Under the pieces are notes generated by a model. The model had not been told where the DNA came from. It did no database searches and saw nothing but the letters and a program-made list of their open reading frames with translations. Of a stretch of DNA of 64,000 nucleotides, positions 43,801 through 52,308 are shown one piece after another (within the stretch, counting starts at the first letter, position 1; each line of letters starts with the position of its first letter). This stretch comes from Azolla caroliniana (taxonomy: Eukaryota; Polypodiophyta), in NCBI GenBank assembly GCA_043228905.1, contig JBHGNT010000009.1:9424001-9488000 (forward strand), given 5' to 3'. Both the position numbers and the translations under genes were made by a program.

Positions 43801-44231
43801 GCCGGGAGGAACTGCTGGCGGCGCGTATACGACAGCTCGAGCGAAGACCGAAGGACGTGGAGCGGGCTGCGGAAAAGCTTCGGGAAGCAAGGATGAGGAA
43901 CAAAGCCCGGTTCGACCGAACACACCGGCTCCGACCGAAGAAGATCGAGGAAGGCGATTGGGTGCTAGTCTACGACAGCAGCCTCGACAACCAGCACCGA
44001 GCGACGCGGAAGTTCGCAAGAAGGTGGTTCGGGCCTTACGTGGTACAAAGCGCCAACGACAATGGGACGTACCATCTGGCGGAACTCGACGGCACGAGAG
44101 TGGCGATACCGGTAGCTGGGAAACGGATCAAAGCGTTCAAGAAGCGTCACGACGACGAGCCGGATCCGGTTAACCTGGACCGGGACGACGAACGATCCGA
44201 AACCGAGGAAGAACCGACGGGCGGGGAATGA
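40872..44231 (+). CDS. pol: gypsy D2 pol: RT, RNase H, integrase
   Basis: 1119 codons from ATG 40872, with the frame open upstream to at least 40743. Same architecture as D1 pol: RT with 'MPFLDDIPIKG', RNase H with 'VYITVDTSPTGIGWVV', integrase with zinc end, 'WMIDLVTMPM', 'VADRGELDAEE' and 'NGKVERGHGP', and GPY-type tail 'RWFGPYVVQSAND'. Catalytic residues are intact although gag is dead, so it is either recently mutated or could have been trans-complemented. It is on the strand opposite to D1. Confidence 0.9.
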   Translation: MIVGIVGREKTRAEVRLRACGVLGPDEEISGAMEAVSFDDTLGMLRKVAGEDLNEDRTIPVCSEEMYEVIANFSRGLGSDRTARVSTRYKTVHRKVRPVAAPLPEGSESRIRGVASDTSLRDPACIGHTFTDGTLRELKIGGGGFLLPAEEDRFRRMLGRHGKAFAFSPEEIGCVDPTIVEPMVIFTVRHVPWNLKPIPVPRAHIPKLMELLRQKVDMGILEPSSAPYSNRWFTVPKKNGTLRFIQDLQPVNIVTIRNAGIGPTIDEFAEAFAGRSIYSVGDLYSRYDQFQLAVESRDITTMRTPLGLVRMCTLPQGGTNSVAHMVNAMNKVLRDCIPDITMPFLDDIPIKGCPVEGKDETLGPDGCRRFVATHIDDCEKVLQRLEDARLTFSGEKSAFGQSEILVVGHLCGPYGRKPSPAKVEAISAMKTDCSSVTEVRRFLGACAFYHIWIPHYAHVAEPLYGLLKKGRKFEWRDEHTESVRKLKEALAAAPALRKAVYEKGTPVYITVDTSPTGIGWVVNQEDKNGIRFPIRFGTKVLSERQRGYAQVKRELWGIVSAVKADKDYLIGTEVVIETDCLPILDMVSGCATPDLAMLRWIAYIKSLDPEIRHISGKDNAMADMLSRPRFDDEGGMVSEDEEVGVDFFEAAYVTTDGASTPALNGFDESKYDGEWLQIGGFWRTMTSDASWTKDEANWIRKKAYRFFLRDGYLWKHPKKRNGVPLRVVAMKEEQEELLTAYHDSPWAGHRGTWATFEKIKGKYWWPGLYRDVHRFVKTCESCKMHSVVQHRDELHPTYPPTIHFKWMIDLVTMPMGVGQMRYLVLAREDLTNQVEGRALQNKTTAAVCRFLIEDVICRYGCVGKIVADRGELDAEEAEELFDRLGVKLSLTTAYNPEANGKVERGHGPIVKALVRACGGQVGNWPRLLPYALWADRTTHSSATGFMPAELMFRQKPIMSIERTISSWATVDWRDEMSREELLAARIRQLERRPKDVERAAEKLREARMRNKARFDRTHRLRPKKIEEGDWVLVYDSSLDNQHRATRKFARRWFGPYVVQSANDNGTYHLAELDGTRVAIPVAGKRIKAFKKRHDDEPDPVNLDRDDERSETEEEPTGGE

Positions 44232-44304
44232 AGGCTGGACCGGTTTTCTCCGTCCCAACACAATTTGGCGCATGCCGGTGGATGCGCGGTTAGGTGGGGG
44301 CGGA

Positions 44305-44941
44305 TGTCGTGAAGAAAACCGTCCACGAGCGGAATCCGTGCACCGGAGCGTAGAAACCGACTCTTCATGCACGTTCGCCTTAAGTTGTACATAGGAGATC
44401 CTAGGTAGATTCGGTAGGTAGGGAGTAAAGGGGAAACGGCTCCTTCCTTGCCTATAAAAGGAGGGAGACGAGGAGGGTAGAGGGATCGCGGAGAGTCGAG
44501 GACGAAGTGTTGTCGGTTTGCGTGCGAAGGCTTCTCTCTCTCTCTCTTTCTGGTTGCAAACGCCATAGCTTCCTTCGGTGCAGGCTTCGGGAGGCTCGCG
44601 CTACTCTGAGGAATGCCCGAGTGCTTCCGACAGCACCTCCAACCTACTCCTTCCTCTCTGTGCGTTTACGAGCAGGTATCGACATCTGTTCGCCGGCCTG
44701 TTCGGTTGTAACCGACTTCGTGTTTTGTTGTCTTCGTGTTCTTGTTGTTTGTCTTGTCAATACATACATACATTCGTGTCTTTCTGCGTCGTTGTCCCAC
44801 TTGCGTCTTTGCGTCGAAGGGTCGTGTCCCTGTGGATCTACGCTCGCACGTAAAGGGATTCTTCCCCTCCTCTCTTGCTCTTTGGTACAGGACCCCCGAG
44901 GTTCCGCCTCGTTCCACGCATCCGCGAGGAATACCTCGACA
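44305..44941 (+). repeat. 3' LTR of gypsy D2
   Basis: Preceded by the purine tract aggtgggggcgga. Ends acctcgaca followed by acgg. About a dozen differences from the 5' LTR. Confidence 0.92.
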
Positions 44942-44945
44942 ACGG

Positions 44946-46107
44946 TTATTGGGTTCAGGAGCTTATTCAAGAGGATGTTTTGTGACAATGCAAATTCACG
45001 ATCCATGAAACAAGAGTTGGGTCCAGAATCTAGGAGGGCGGACGCTAGGACTCGATGACATGTAGATGTGGTAAGCTCAACTTGTGTAGAGATTGATGAA
45101 ATGGAACCACGACTAGGAACTAACTCTACATAGCTAGTATGGTCCAACCAAATGGCTCCTTTTTTGGCCGGACTTACTTGTTTAACACATCCTCTAATTG
45201 GCTCAAGACATCGAATCTATTCTCATGGCATGGACTATTAGGCTTAGTTATGTTATTAGAAGTAACAATGGAACTTGAAGTAGGGTTGTCATGTGCACTT
45301 ACTTGGTATACTTGACGTCTAGGTTTATGTGGAAAATTCACGGCTATATGTCCTGGACCACCACAATATAGGCATAGGCGGTGCGCTCGACGTCGTTGCT
45401 TCTCAGCATCTGATAAAGGCCCTCAACATTGTGTTGAATCTATTTCCATTGGAGTTGGGTCATCCCTTGTAATGGTTCTGGAAACTTGTGAAGGAGTTGC
45501 GACGACAAAAGCGTAAGTCTGTTCTAGTTGGTGGCGTAACATTTGTTGGCGTTCAAAACATCGCTCAAGTAGGCTATTATCACATCACACGGCTCAACTA
45601 ATGGCCTCAATAAGAGACTTCAGATCTTCATGGAAAGTAAGAAGAAGATCTTTGACATCATTACACAAACCTTGATGGAATTGATCCATTAAGGCCGCCT
45701 CATCCCAAGGGATATCGCATGCCAAGAGACGGAAATCAGCTACGTAAGCTGACGCGAGACGATCTCCTTGTCAGAGCCTTCTAATCTTGTTTATCGTTGT
45801 CCTAGTGTTGTCGGTGTCTCCGAAATTAGCTTGAAACTCCTTAACAAATGCCTTAAAATCCCCCACCAATGGTGATTTCTTCTCGAGGAGTGGTGCAAAC
45901 CATGCTAATGTCGTACCACATAACAAGGTTCCCAGTAATCCCACACGAGCAGCATCATTTGGGTACCTATTGGGATGTAGCTGAATAACCAAATGAAATT
46001 GATTCAAAAAGCCTCGAAATAAAGACCTCGTACCATCAAACTTAGCGTGGAGGCTAATCTTTGGTTCTCTAGGGGAGTTTTGAGCCCCCGACGTTTGTTC
46101 TCGTAAT
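44946..46107 (-). pseudogene. chromovirus E gag and protease start
   Basis: Reads like F gag from about residue 85 on: 'FDGTRS', '[20 protein letters not shown]', 'NFGDTDNTRTTINKIRRL'. In the zinc knuckle ('[14 protein letters not shown]') the last Cys is Phe. The frame ends 'LSQLEDVLNK' stop at about 45174, preceded by the GTTAAAC heptamer. The -1 frame continues 'SPAK' into pol. Coding before residue 85 and the primer site are deleted; the sequence jumps near 46107 to the TATA part of the LTR. Confidence 0.8.
45180..45186 (-). promoter_or_regulatory. candidate -1 frameshift site (GTTAAAC), chromovirus E
   Basis: In gag frame the codons are GTG TTA AAC AAG TAA. Slipping back one base on G-TTA-AAC gives GTT AAA and continues into the pol frame. 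Same heptamer, same phase and same distance to the gag stop as in F (52302-52308). Confidence 0.6.
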
Positions 46108-46570
46108 GATAATATAGATCCCTATTTATAAGTCCTGACTACTATGTAACACACTCTAGTGGAGGCTAATCTTGTGAACACACTCTAGGAATTTTCAAGT
46201 GTGGGAACACCCGACTACTATGTAACATTACTAATGTGTCAAAAGACTTAACTTCTATGACACATAGTTAGTAGGTAGTTAAAGTTCCCTCCTCTTTCCC
46301 AAGGGGTCGTTGTAGTAAGAGAATATAGAGAGAAGGTGACTATATAAGCACCTTCTCCCCCTCTTTTGTAGTTGTTGGTTATTCCTTTTTCTTGTGAATA
46401 CAGTTTCTTGTTTTCTGTCTATCCTGTGTCGACTCTCTCTCTCTCTCATATTTGACCTCCAAAGACGATAATATAATCTCTCTCTCTCCCCCCCCCCCCC
46501 TCTCTCTCTCACACACACACACACATCCCTATTCTGTTGCACATCACACTCAGTTTTTTACAATTGTTGT
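46108..46570. repeat. LTR remnants: TATA part of LTR E, then an I-type LTR
   Basis: 46110-46135 (agatccctatttataagtcc) matches the TATA segment of LTR E at 11540-11559. From about 46150 on, the sequence resembles solo LTR I1 ('ctatgacacata', 'ggtgactatataagcacc', CT-rich run, '…ttttttaca' near 46562). 'gactactatgtaaca' and 'acacactctag' each occur twice at 46135-46230. Borders are uncertain. Confidence 0.5.
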
Positions 46571-48284
46571 GTCAACAAGATTCAGAATGTATCATGGTGA
46601 TCAACAGCATTCTCCGTAAGGGAACCAATGCGAGTCATACCTTGGATTGTTGCACTTTGAAGGGTCACTACTAAGTCATGAAGGGTCGTCTTCCTCTACA
46701 CTAGCTAGTTGAGGGATTAGAGGACATCATTCCAAGGGTAAAGACCATGTTCTACATCAACATATATCAAGCATGGAGGATTCAAGAAACACAACAATAA
46801 AAGGAAGAAATGTGAATGGATAAAGATAAGGGATTCTTTCTAAAGGTCAAAAGTAGAAAATTGTGCAAGTCATGGATAAGAAGATTATGATAGAGAAAAA
46901 TGCTCACAATTTCTTCATATGAACTCCAAATTGAGCAAAGAAAGTTTTGTTGAAACATGGTCAAGGAGAGCTTTTTATGAATATCTTCTATGCAATAGTG
47001 GCGGAGAAAGCAAGTTGGCATCGAAAGAGGATAGCTAGGTCTCTATTTAGCCTACTTTATAAAATCGTGGATTCAATAATATCCATTACAAAACAAAGAT
47101 AGACTATAAAAAATGCAAGTTCAAAAAACATATAAATTTATATGGGAGAGAAAGTATTGAGGGGAATTATTAGAAAAAGAAAAATTGAGATTTAGAAGAA
47201 GCAAGAGTCAGGAAGAGACTTAGTAAAAGAAAGGGGGAGAAGAGGGAAGGACTATTATCGATTAGGGTGATAGAACACAAATAATTTTTTATGTGTGGTT
47301 GTGTCTGTGGTTTGAGCTTGTATTCTCTTTATAACAATTAATTTTCGTGTTTGTTTCTTCTCTTTTATTCCCTCTATCACTTTTCATCATGTATATCTCA
47401 ATTAATTGATGTGGAAAACCTACATAGAGGAAATTGGCCCTTAGTGGATGCAAAGGGGAGAGAATGAGGACCAAAAGGTAGCCCCAAAGTTGGGACAATT
47501 CATCATGTATATACCATGTATATCTCAATTAATTGATGTGGAAAACCTACATAGAGGAAATTGGCCCTTAGTGGACGCAAAGGGGAGAGAATGAGGACCA
47601 AAAGGTAGCCCCAAAGTTGGGACAACCAAAGGCCCCTTTTATATGAGAGCTCTTTCCATTTTATAAAATTAGTAGTAAACCTTAAAGGGTTCCATTCACA
47701 TTACAATTCATTGACCATTAACCATTATCTGCCAAATAAAGGGTCATTTCCCAATAATTACAATATGCCCATGTTTCTTACATGAATTTGACTTGTGACC
47801 AATAATCCTGATATCAACTAGCAAGATTGAGAAATTGCAAGCACCTCACTTTTGCATGCTCCTATTTTTTTATCTTCCTACGGCGCCTGGTACGAGCAAA
47901 ATACACATCACCATGTATGTTCATTCTTATCCCCTTCATTTAATCCATTAAAGTCCACATAATGTCATTCATAGTCTGAATAGGATTTAAACACTTGACC
48001 TTTTCATTTCGAAAATAAGTTATTGTTAAGTGAGCTATGTCTTTTCGTTGTCTTAAGCTTCATCTTGTCGCATGTCCTTCTTGTGATACTTTTACCCTAT
48101 ATATTCTTCAATCTCTCATATATCTTGAGTTTGACAATTTTCCTCTCAGGAATGCCTCACATCACGACATTGGAATGGTTCATTAATGACTAAAGCACCT
48201 GCTTATATTTAACATGATTAGACCCCATGCATGTTCGCCACCTCACATCCATACAAGTTCTCAACTTGGCATTCATGCAAGCAC
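46571..48284. other. intergenic DNA, no gene recognised
   Basis: AT-rich. A weak antisense tRNA-like segment is at about 47970-48050 (complement of 'ggtcaagtgtttaaatcc' downstream of 'agctcacttaac'). Small open frames show no domain. The tandem duplication at 47388-47625 is listed separately. Confidence 0.55.
47388..47625. repeat. 111-bp direct duplication, period 127 bp
   Basis: 47388-47498 and 47515-47625 are the same except for one base (gatgc/gacgc). Both begin 'catgtatatctcaattaatt' and end 'ccaaagttgggacaa', with a 16-bp spacer. A recent local duplication. Confidence 0.93.
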
Positions 48285-48550
48285 TGTCAGGAATAGTACT
48301 AAAACAGAGATGGAATTAGTACTAAGAAGAGTAGTACTATTAGTACTAAGAGGACGGGACTGCGTAAGATTCCCGAGAGAGAGGAAGTGAGAAGAGGAGA
48401 GAGAGAGAGAAAATAGGATGATGACAGCAGCTCTTATATTATATGAAAGATAAGTACAAATCGACTAAGAGGCTTAAGACTGGTGTTGAACCAATTTGGT
48501 TCAACATAATGCTTAGTGCCTTCTTTTATAGTGTTCTCAGGAATAATCCT

Positions 48551-48583
48551 GAAGCTTCTAGAATGTTCCAGAGAAATCTGGAA
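48551..48583. promoter_or_regulatory. heat-shock-element array in 3' LTR F
   Basis: Exact 5-bp phase: GAA 48551, TTC 48556, GAA 48561, TTC 48566, GAG 48571, ATC 48576, GAA 48581. Four consecutive perfect units plus degenerate ones. It ends about 20 bp upstream of the LTR TATA box in transcription direction. The same array is in the other LTR (53789-53821). Confidence 0.65.
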
Positions 48584-48640
48584 TATACATTACTTTCTTA
48601 TAATAAAACATAAATGAAAATAATATTCTATGAATTACAA

Positions 48641-48708
48641 TAGATGGTGAGATGGTTAAGAGCTCGACCCATATACCATAAGGTCATGGGTTCGAGTCTT
48701 GCCATCTC
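48641..48708 (+). other. tRNA-like segment in LTR F
   Basis: It opens agatggt and closes gccatct, able to pair over 7 bp like an acceptor stem (one G-T). A-box-like 'tggtgagatggttaagagc' and B-box-like 'gggttcgagtct' sit at tRNA-like spacing. The middle has a GACC/GGTC stem but a 12-nt loop, and the T stem pairs poorly. It is therefore tRNA-derived or tRNA-mimicking, antisense to the element, not a normal tRNA gene. Confidence 0.55.
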
Positions 48709-48725
48709 ATGACACTATCTCCCCC

Positions 48726-51353
48726 TTAAAGACGACGAGTGGAACGAGTCAGCGCTACTTGCGGACCGGGTTTGTCCGGATATTTTCGGTGGAAATCAGC
48801 AAGAAGATCTTGTGCATTGGCAACATTTTCGACGGGTTCCCAAGTACGTTCGCTCGGACTATAACCGAGCCAATCGACCAAGTAATAGAGTTTGTTGCGA
48901 ACAAGTTTGGAATCGAGGATGGCAGCAACTTCATACTCCGGGCCGGCGTCCAACTCCAGTGGGGGCGGCGGTGGTGTCACACGATCGGGAATGGTGTTTG
49001 CTTTATAAGGTTCAAGAAGAGAACAATGGAAAACCGGATGTATCTGAAGCTGCGGAGGGAGATCAAGGCGGAAGGTGACATCATTAATCTTCCCCGTAAT
49101 ACGGAAAGGACCGAGTCGTCGATAATCCAACTTGTCGCACGGTCGAGTAGTCTTGATGTGACGACGTAAGAGCCATACTCGATCTCCGATGGCAAAAGAG
49201 GAGGGAATCCGATGACGATCCGCATAAGTCTTCTGTGTGTGTTGAGCATGACGAAGGTGAGTAGAGAGATCCATCTGGATCTTGCGTAGCCTCTCCAAAT
49301 GATCCTCGGCACGAGGGTTGGTAGGTAGCTCCGGAGTGTCGATCACCGACCAGCGAGGATGGAAACCGGTATAAGCGAAAAATGGGGAGACCCGAGTCGA
49401 GGAGTGAATAGCATTATTATACGCAAACTCCGCAAAGTGGAGAATCTCGGCCCAATCGTCCTGTTGATAACTCAGGAAACACCGGAGATATTGCTCCAGC
49501 GTTTGGTTTGTTCGTTCCGCCTGTCCGTCGGTCTGAGGATGGTAGCCGGAGGAGAGGTTGCAGGAGACCTTGAGCATCTTGAAGAGATGCTGCCAAAATT
49601 TGGAGACAAATTGCGGGCCTCGGTCACTGATAATACTGTCTGGGAGGCCATGATGCCGAAAAACCTCACGCATAACAAGAGCGGCGGTTTCCTCGCTAGT
49701 GATGGCTTTAGTACATGGCACAAAATGTGCCATCTTCGTATATCGATCGACGACGGTTAGGATAGCATCGAACCCTTTCGAGACCGGCAGATCTGTGATA
49801 AAATCAAGACAAATAGACTGCCATGGCTTACTTGGAATTGGTAAAGGTTCCAACAAGCCATATGGACGGTGTCGTGGCATCTTTGCTCGGCAGCAAGCAT
49901 CACAGGTCCGAACGTAGTCGTCGACAAAACGGCGCATGTGGGGCCACCAAAAAGATCGCTGCACTAGCTCCAACGTCTTAGTACTACCGAAATGTCCCGC
50001 CGTATGGGTGTCGTGACAATGTTGGACAATTTGAAGGCGACAGGAGCAATCGGGGACATATACGCGCTTTTTAAAGAATAACAAACCATCATGATATTCG
50101 AATTGTCGGTAGTCAATACCTGGTTGTTGAGACTGAGAACAGGATGCCCGAGAAGTATCAATGTGCGCCAGGATGTCTTGAGCAAAACTATCCGTCTTCA
50201 AGGTTGCACGTATGTCATCGATAATCCGTGAATCCATCGGGGTGTGAAAAATCCGCGTCGTGTGCAATCGTGTTGGTCCCAAGATTACTTGCTTTTGATT
50301 ATCAAATGTTGCTTCACCAGGACGAGGTGCAAGATATGAACGTCGTGATAGTGCATCTGCTTTTCCTTGCTGCTTCCCCGGTCGATATGTGATTTTGAAG
50401 TCGAAACGCGTGAGGAATTGCGCCCACCGAGCTTGCCGTCGATTTAGTACACGAGCGTTCTGAAAATAAGCAAGATTTTTATGATCGCTGAAGACAATGA
50501 CCTGATGTGGAGAGCCCTCTAAGAAATGCCGCCATTGTACAAATGAATCCACGATGGCTAATAACTCCTTGTCATGTATTTCGTAGTTGATTTCTGCGAC
50601 ATCGAATTTGCGCGAATGGAAAGCCACCGGATGCAACTCTTCTTTATCACCTTGTTGAGAAAGGATGCTACCGAGGGCGAAATCTGATGCGTCGGCCTCC
50701 ATGATGAATGGTTTGCTTGTATCCACATGAGCTAGAATCGGTGCTGATGTAAAGGCTTTCTTAAGATGCCGAAAAGCCATATCTGCTTCAATGGACCAAA
50801 GAAATGCTTGGCCCTTCTTTGTAAGTTGTGTGAGAGGTAAAATAATCTTCGAGTAATCCTGTATAAACTTACGGTAGAAGTTAGCAAAACCTAGAAAACA
50901 TTGTACATCTCGTACCGACCGTGGAATTTGCCACTCTAGTACAGTTTGGATCTTAGCTGGATCCATGGCGATGCCCTTTGAGGAGATGACGTAGCCTAGA
51001 AATTCCACTTGCTTGCAGTCAAAGCTACATTTTTCTAGCTTGGCATAAAGACCATTCTCGCGGAGTCGCTTTAGTACTAATAGTACATGAGAGTCGTGCT
51101 CTTCCTGGGTCTTCGAATAAATCAACAGATCATCCAGATAAATGATCAAACAGATATCCAAGAGGTCTCTGAATATATCATTTGCCATGTGTTGGAAGAC
51201 TGCGGGTGCATTGGTTAGGCCAAACGGCATAACAGTATACTCAAAATGCCCATACCGCGTGCGAAAAGCGGTCTTCCACTCATCTCCCGGTCGGATCCGC
51301 ACGAGATTATACGCTCCGCGTAGGTCGATTTTAGTAAAAAAACTTGGCACCAT
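48726..51353 (-). pseudogene. pol: chromovirus F pol, C-terminal part (RT palm to chromodomain), after the frameshift
   Basis: 875 codons open. RT palm with '[20 protein letters not shown]' and YLDD at residues 72-75. RNase H has 'PFIMEADASDFALGSILSQ', 'IHDKELLAIVDSFVQWRHFL' and 'FSDHKNLAYFQ'. Integrase has zinc end 'HDTHTAGHFGSTKTLELV' … 'CDACCRAK', Asp in 'CLDFITDLPVSKGFDA', Asp in 'ISDRGPQFVSKFW' and Glu in 'TDGQAERTNQTLEQYLR'. It then has GPY/F-like 'RRLGPFRITGKIND' and, in the last 70 residues, a chromodomain ('YEVAAILDSKLVRNKLYYLV', 'SERTWEP'). Active sites are intact. The only break is the preceding homopolymer, where 7 instead of 6 T (minus) shift the frame. Confidence 0.92.
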
Positions 51354-52308
51354 TAACTCGCTCTAAAAGACTTGATATAAGAGGAAGTGCATACCTATTC
51401 CGGATGGTGACTTTATTTAATCCGCGGTAATCAACGACAAGACGAAGTGAGCCATCTTTCTTCTTGACAAAGAAGATGGGTGCACCGGCCGGAGATTTCG
51501 AATGACGGATGAACCCGCTTGCCAAGTTCTCCTCTATGTAGGCTCGAAGGACTTCTAACTCGGTGGGTGACAGGTTGTAAATTGGTCCCCATGGTGGCTC
51601 GGTTCCTGGTTGTAAATCGATGGGACAGTCATAGGGACGGTGATGAGGAAGGGTACCGGCTTTTACCTTGTCAAATACATCGGCATAAGGATGATATTTT
51701 GCCGGAAGTTGTACTGAGGAGTCCTTCTTAGTAGTGCTGGAAGGATGTACTGATATGGAAAATAGGAACATTGCCTCCTTGGGTCCTTCTTCGCGTAGTT
51801 GATGGAGTGAAATGGTCGAAACTCGGCGAGTTGATTCTTGGGGTGGTCGATATCGGACTTCTCTTGTTCTCCAATCTATGGCTGGATTATGTAACTCAAG
51901 CCAAGGTAATCCTAGGACAATGGGATGCTCTGGACTACTAATTATATTAAATGATATTATACACACAAAACTACCTAGGACAACTTGAATGGGTTCTGAT
52001 TCTTCTACAATATTCCCGGAAGCAATGGGACGACCATCAATGACCACTACAGATGCGGGACAAGGAAGTTTTCTTAAGGATATCTGAGAAGCTTGGGCAA
52101 AATTTCGATCCATGAAACAGGAATTAGCTCCGGAATCTAAAAGTGCTAGGACGGGTACTGGGGGAGTACTTTTAGTACTAACAATGACTTGGGCTAGGAA
52201 CACATTGCTAACTTGCTTGGAAGGAATGGAACCACTAATGGGCTGTACAGATCTAGGGCTGCTGTCCAACCAAATGGCTCCTATTTTGGCTGGACTCAAT
52301 CGTTTAAC
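51331..52308 (-). CDS. pol: chromovirus F pol, N-terminal part (protease to RT fingers)
   Basis: It begins in the -1 frame at the GTTAAAC heptamer (no own ATG is needed). '[17 protein letters not shown]' leads into a retropepsin: '[20 protein letters not shown]' (D-S-G) and '[20 protein letters not shown]'. Linker '[19 protein letters not shown]' and RT fingers '[20 protein letters not shown]' and '[20 protein letters not shown]' follow. The frame ends at 51331 owing to the one-base insertion, and the rest of pol is in another frame. Confidence 0.9.
   Translation of the reverse strand, partial: VKRLSPAKIGAIWLDSSPRSVQPISGSIPSKQVSNVFLAQVIVSTKSTPPVPVLALLDSGANSCFMDRNFAQASQISLRKLPCPASVVVIDGRPIASGNIVEESEPIQVVLGSFVCIISFNIISSPEHPIVLGLPWLELHNPAIDWRTREVRYRPPQESTRRVSTISLHQLREEGPKEAMFLFSISVHPSSTTKKDSSVQLPAKYHPYADVFDKVKAGTLPHHRPYDCPIDLQPGTEPPWGPIYNLSPTELEVLRAYIEENLASGFIRHSKSPAGAPIFFVKKKDGSLRLVVDYRGLNKVTIRNRYALPLISSLLERVNGAKFFY

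Larger units (their letters stand above)
37961..44941 (+). mobile_element. Ty3/gypsy element D2, 7.0 kb, older sibling of D1
   Basis: LTRs 37961-38597 and 44305-44941 (637 bp each) differ at about a dozen sites by eye, mostly C/T and G/A changes. The flanks are acag and acgg: the 4-bp duplication acgg with one change, which restores the E reading frame in register with F. Gag and pol are collinear with D1. Gag has three nonsense codons, pol is open throughout. It sits inside the protease region of chromovirus E. Confidence 0.9.
11409..46107 (-). mobile_element. Ty3/gypsy chromovirus E, host of the nested insertions
   Basis: Three minus-strand pieces form one element: 44946-46107 (gag, protease start), 37332-37960 (protease to RT start) and 11845-14550 (RT to chromodomain), followed by the 3' LTR (11409-11844). 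They line up collinearly with intact relative F. The gaps are gypsy D2 (37961-44945 with duplication) and gypsy G (14551-37331). Without inserts it measures about 4.9 kb, compared with 5.7 kb for F. The shortfall is the 5' end: early gag, leader, primer site and most of the 5' LTR are deleted near 46107. It is the oldest layer here and carries many stops. Confidence 0.85.
48285..48714 (-). repeat. 3' LTR of chromovirus F
   Basis: Minus-strand TGTCATGAGATGG … TTCCTGACA. It contains, in transcription direction, the antisense tRNA-like segment, the heat-shock-type array, CTATAAAAG (first T of TATA at 48530), and AAATTGGTTCAA (48497-48486) within the inverted repeat TGTTGAACCA-att-TGGTTCAACA (48484-48506). 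Towards the end are several AGTACT words. Confidence 0.95.

Noticed and set aside
48641-48708. Functional tRNA gene
   Set aside because: Acceptor-like pairing and box-like words exist, but the anticodon loop is about 12 nt and the T stem pairs poorly; the same segment is duplicated as part of both LTRs.
51325-51353. Programmed frameshift inside chromovirus F pol
   Set aside because: The shift lies in a simple homopolymer in the middle of RT. Relative E shows the normal continuous wording across the same place, so a mutation or read error is more likely.
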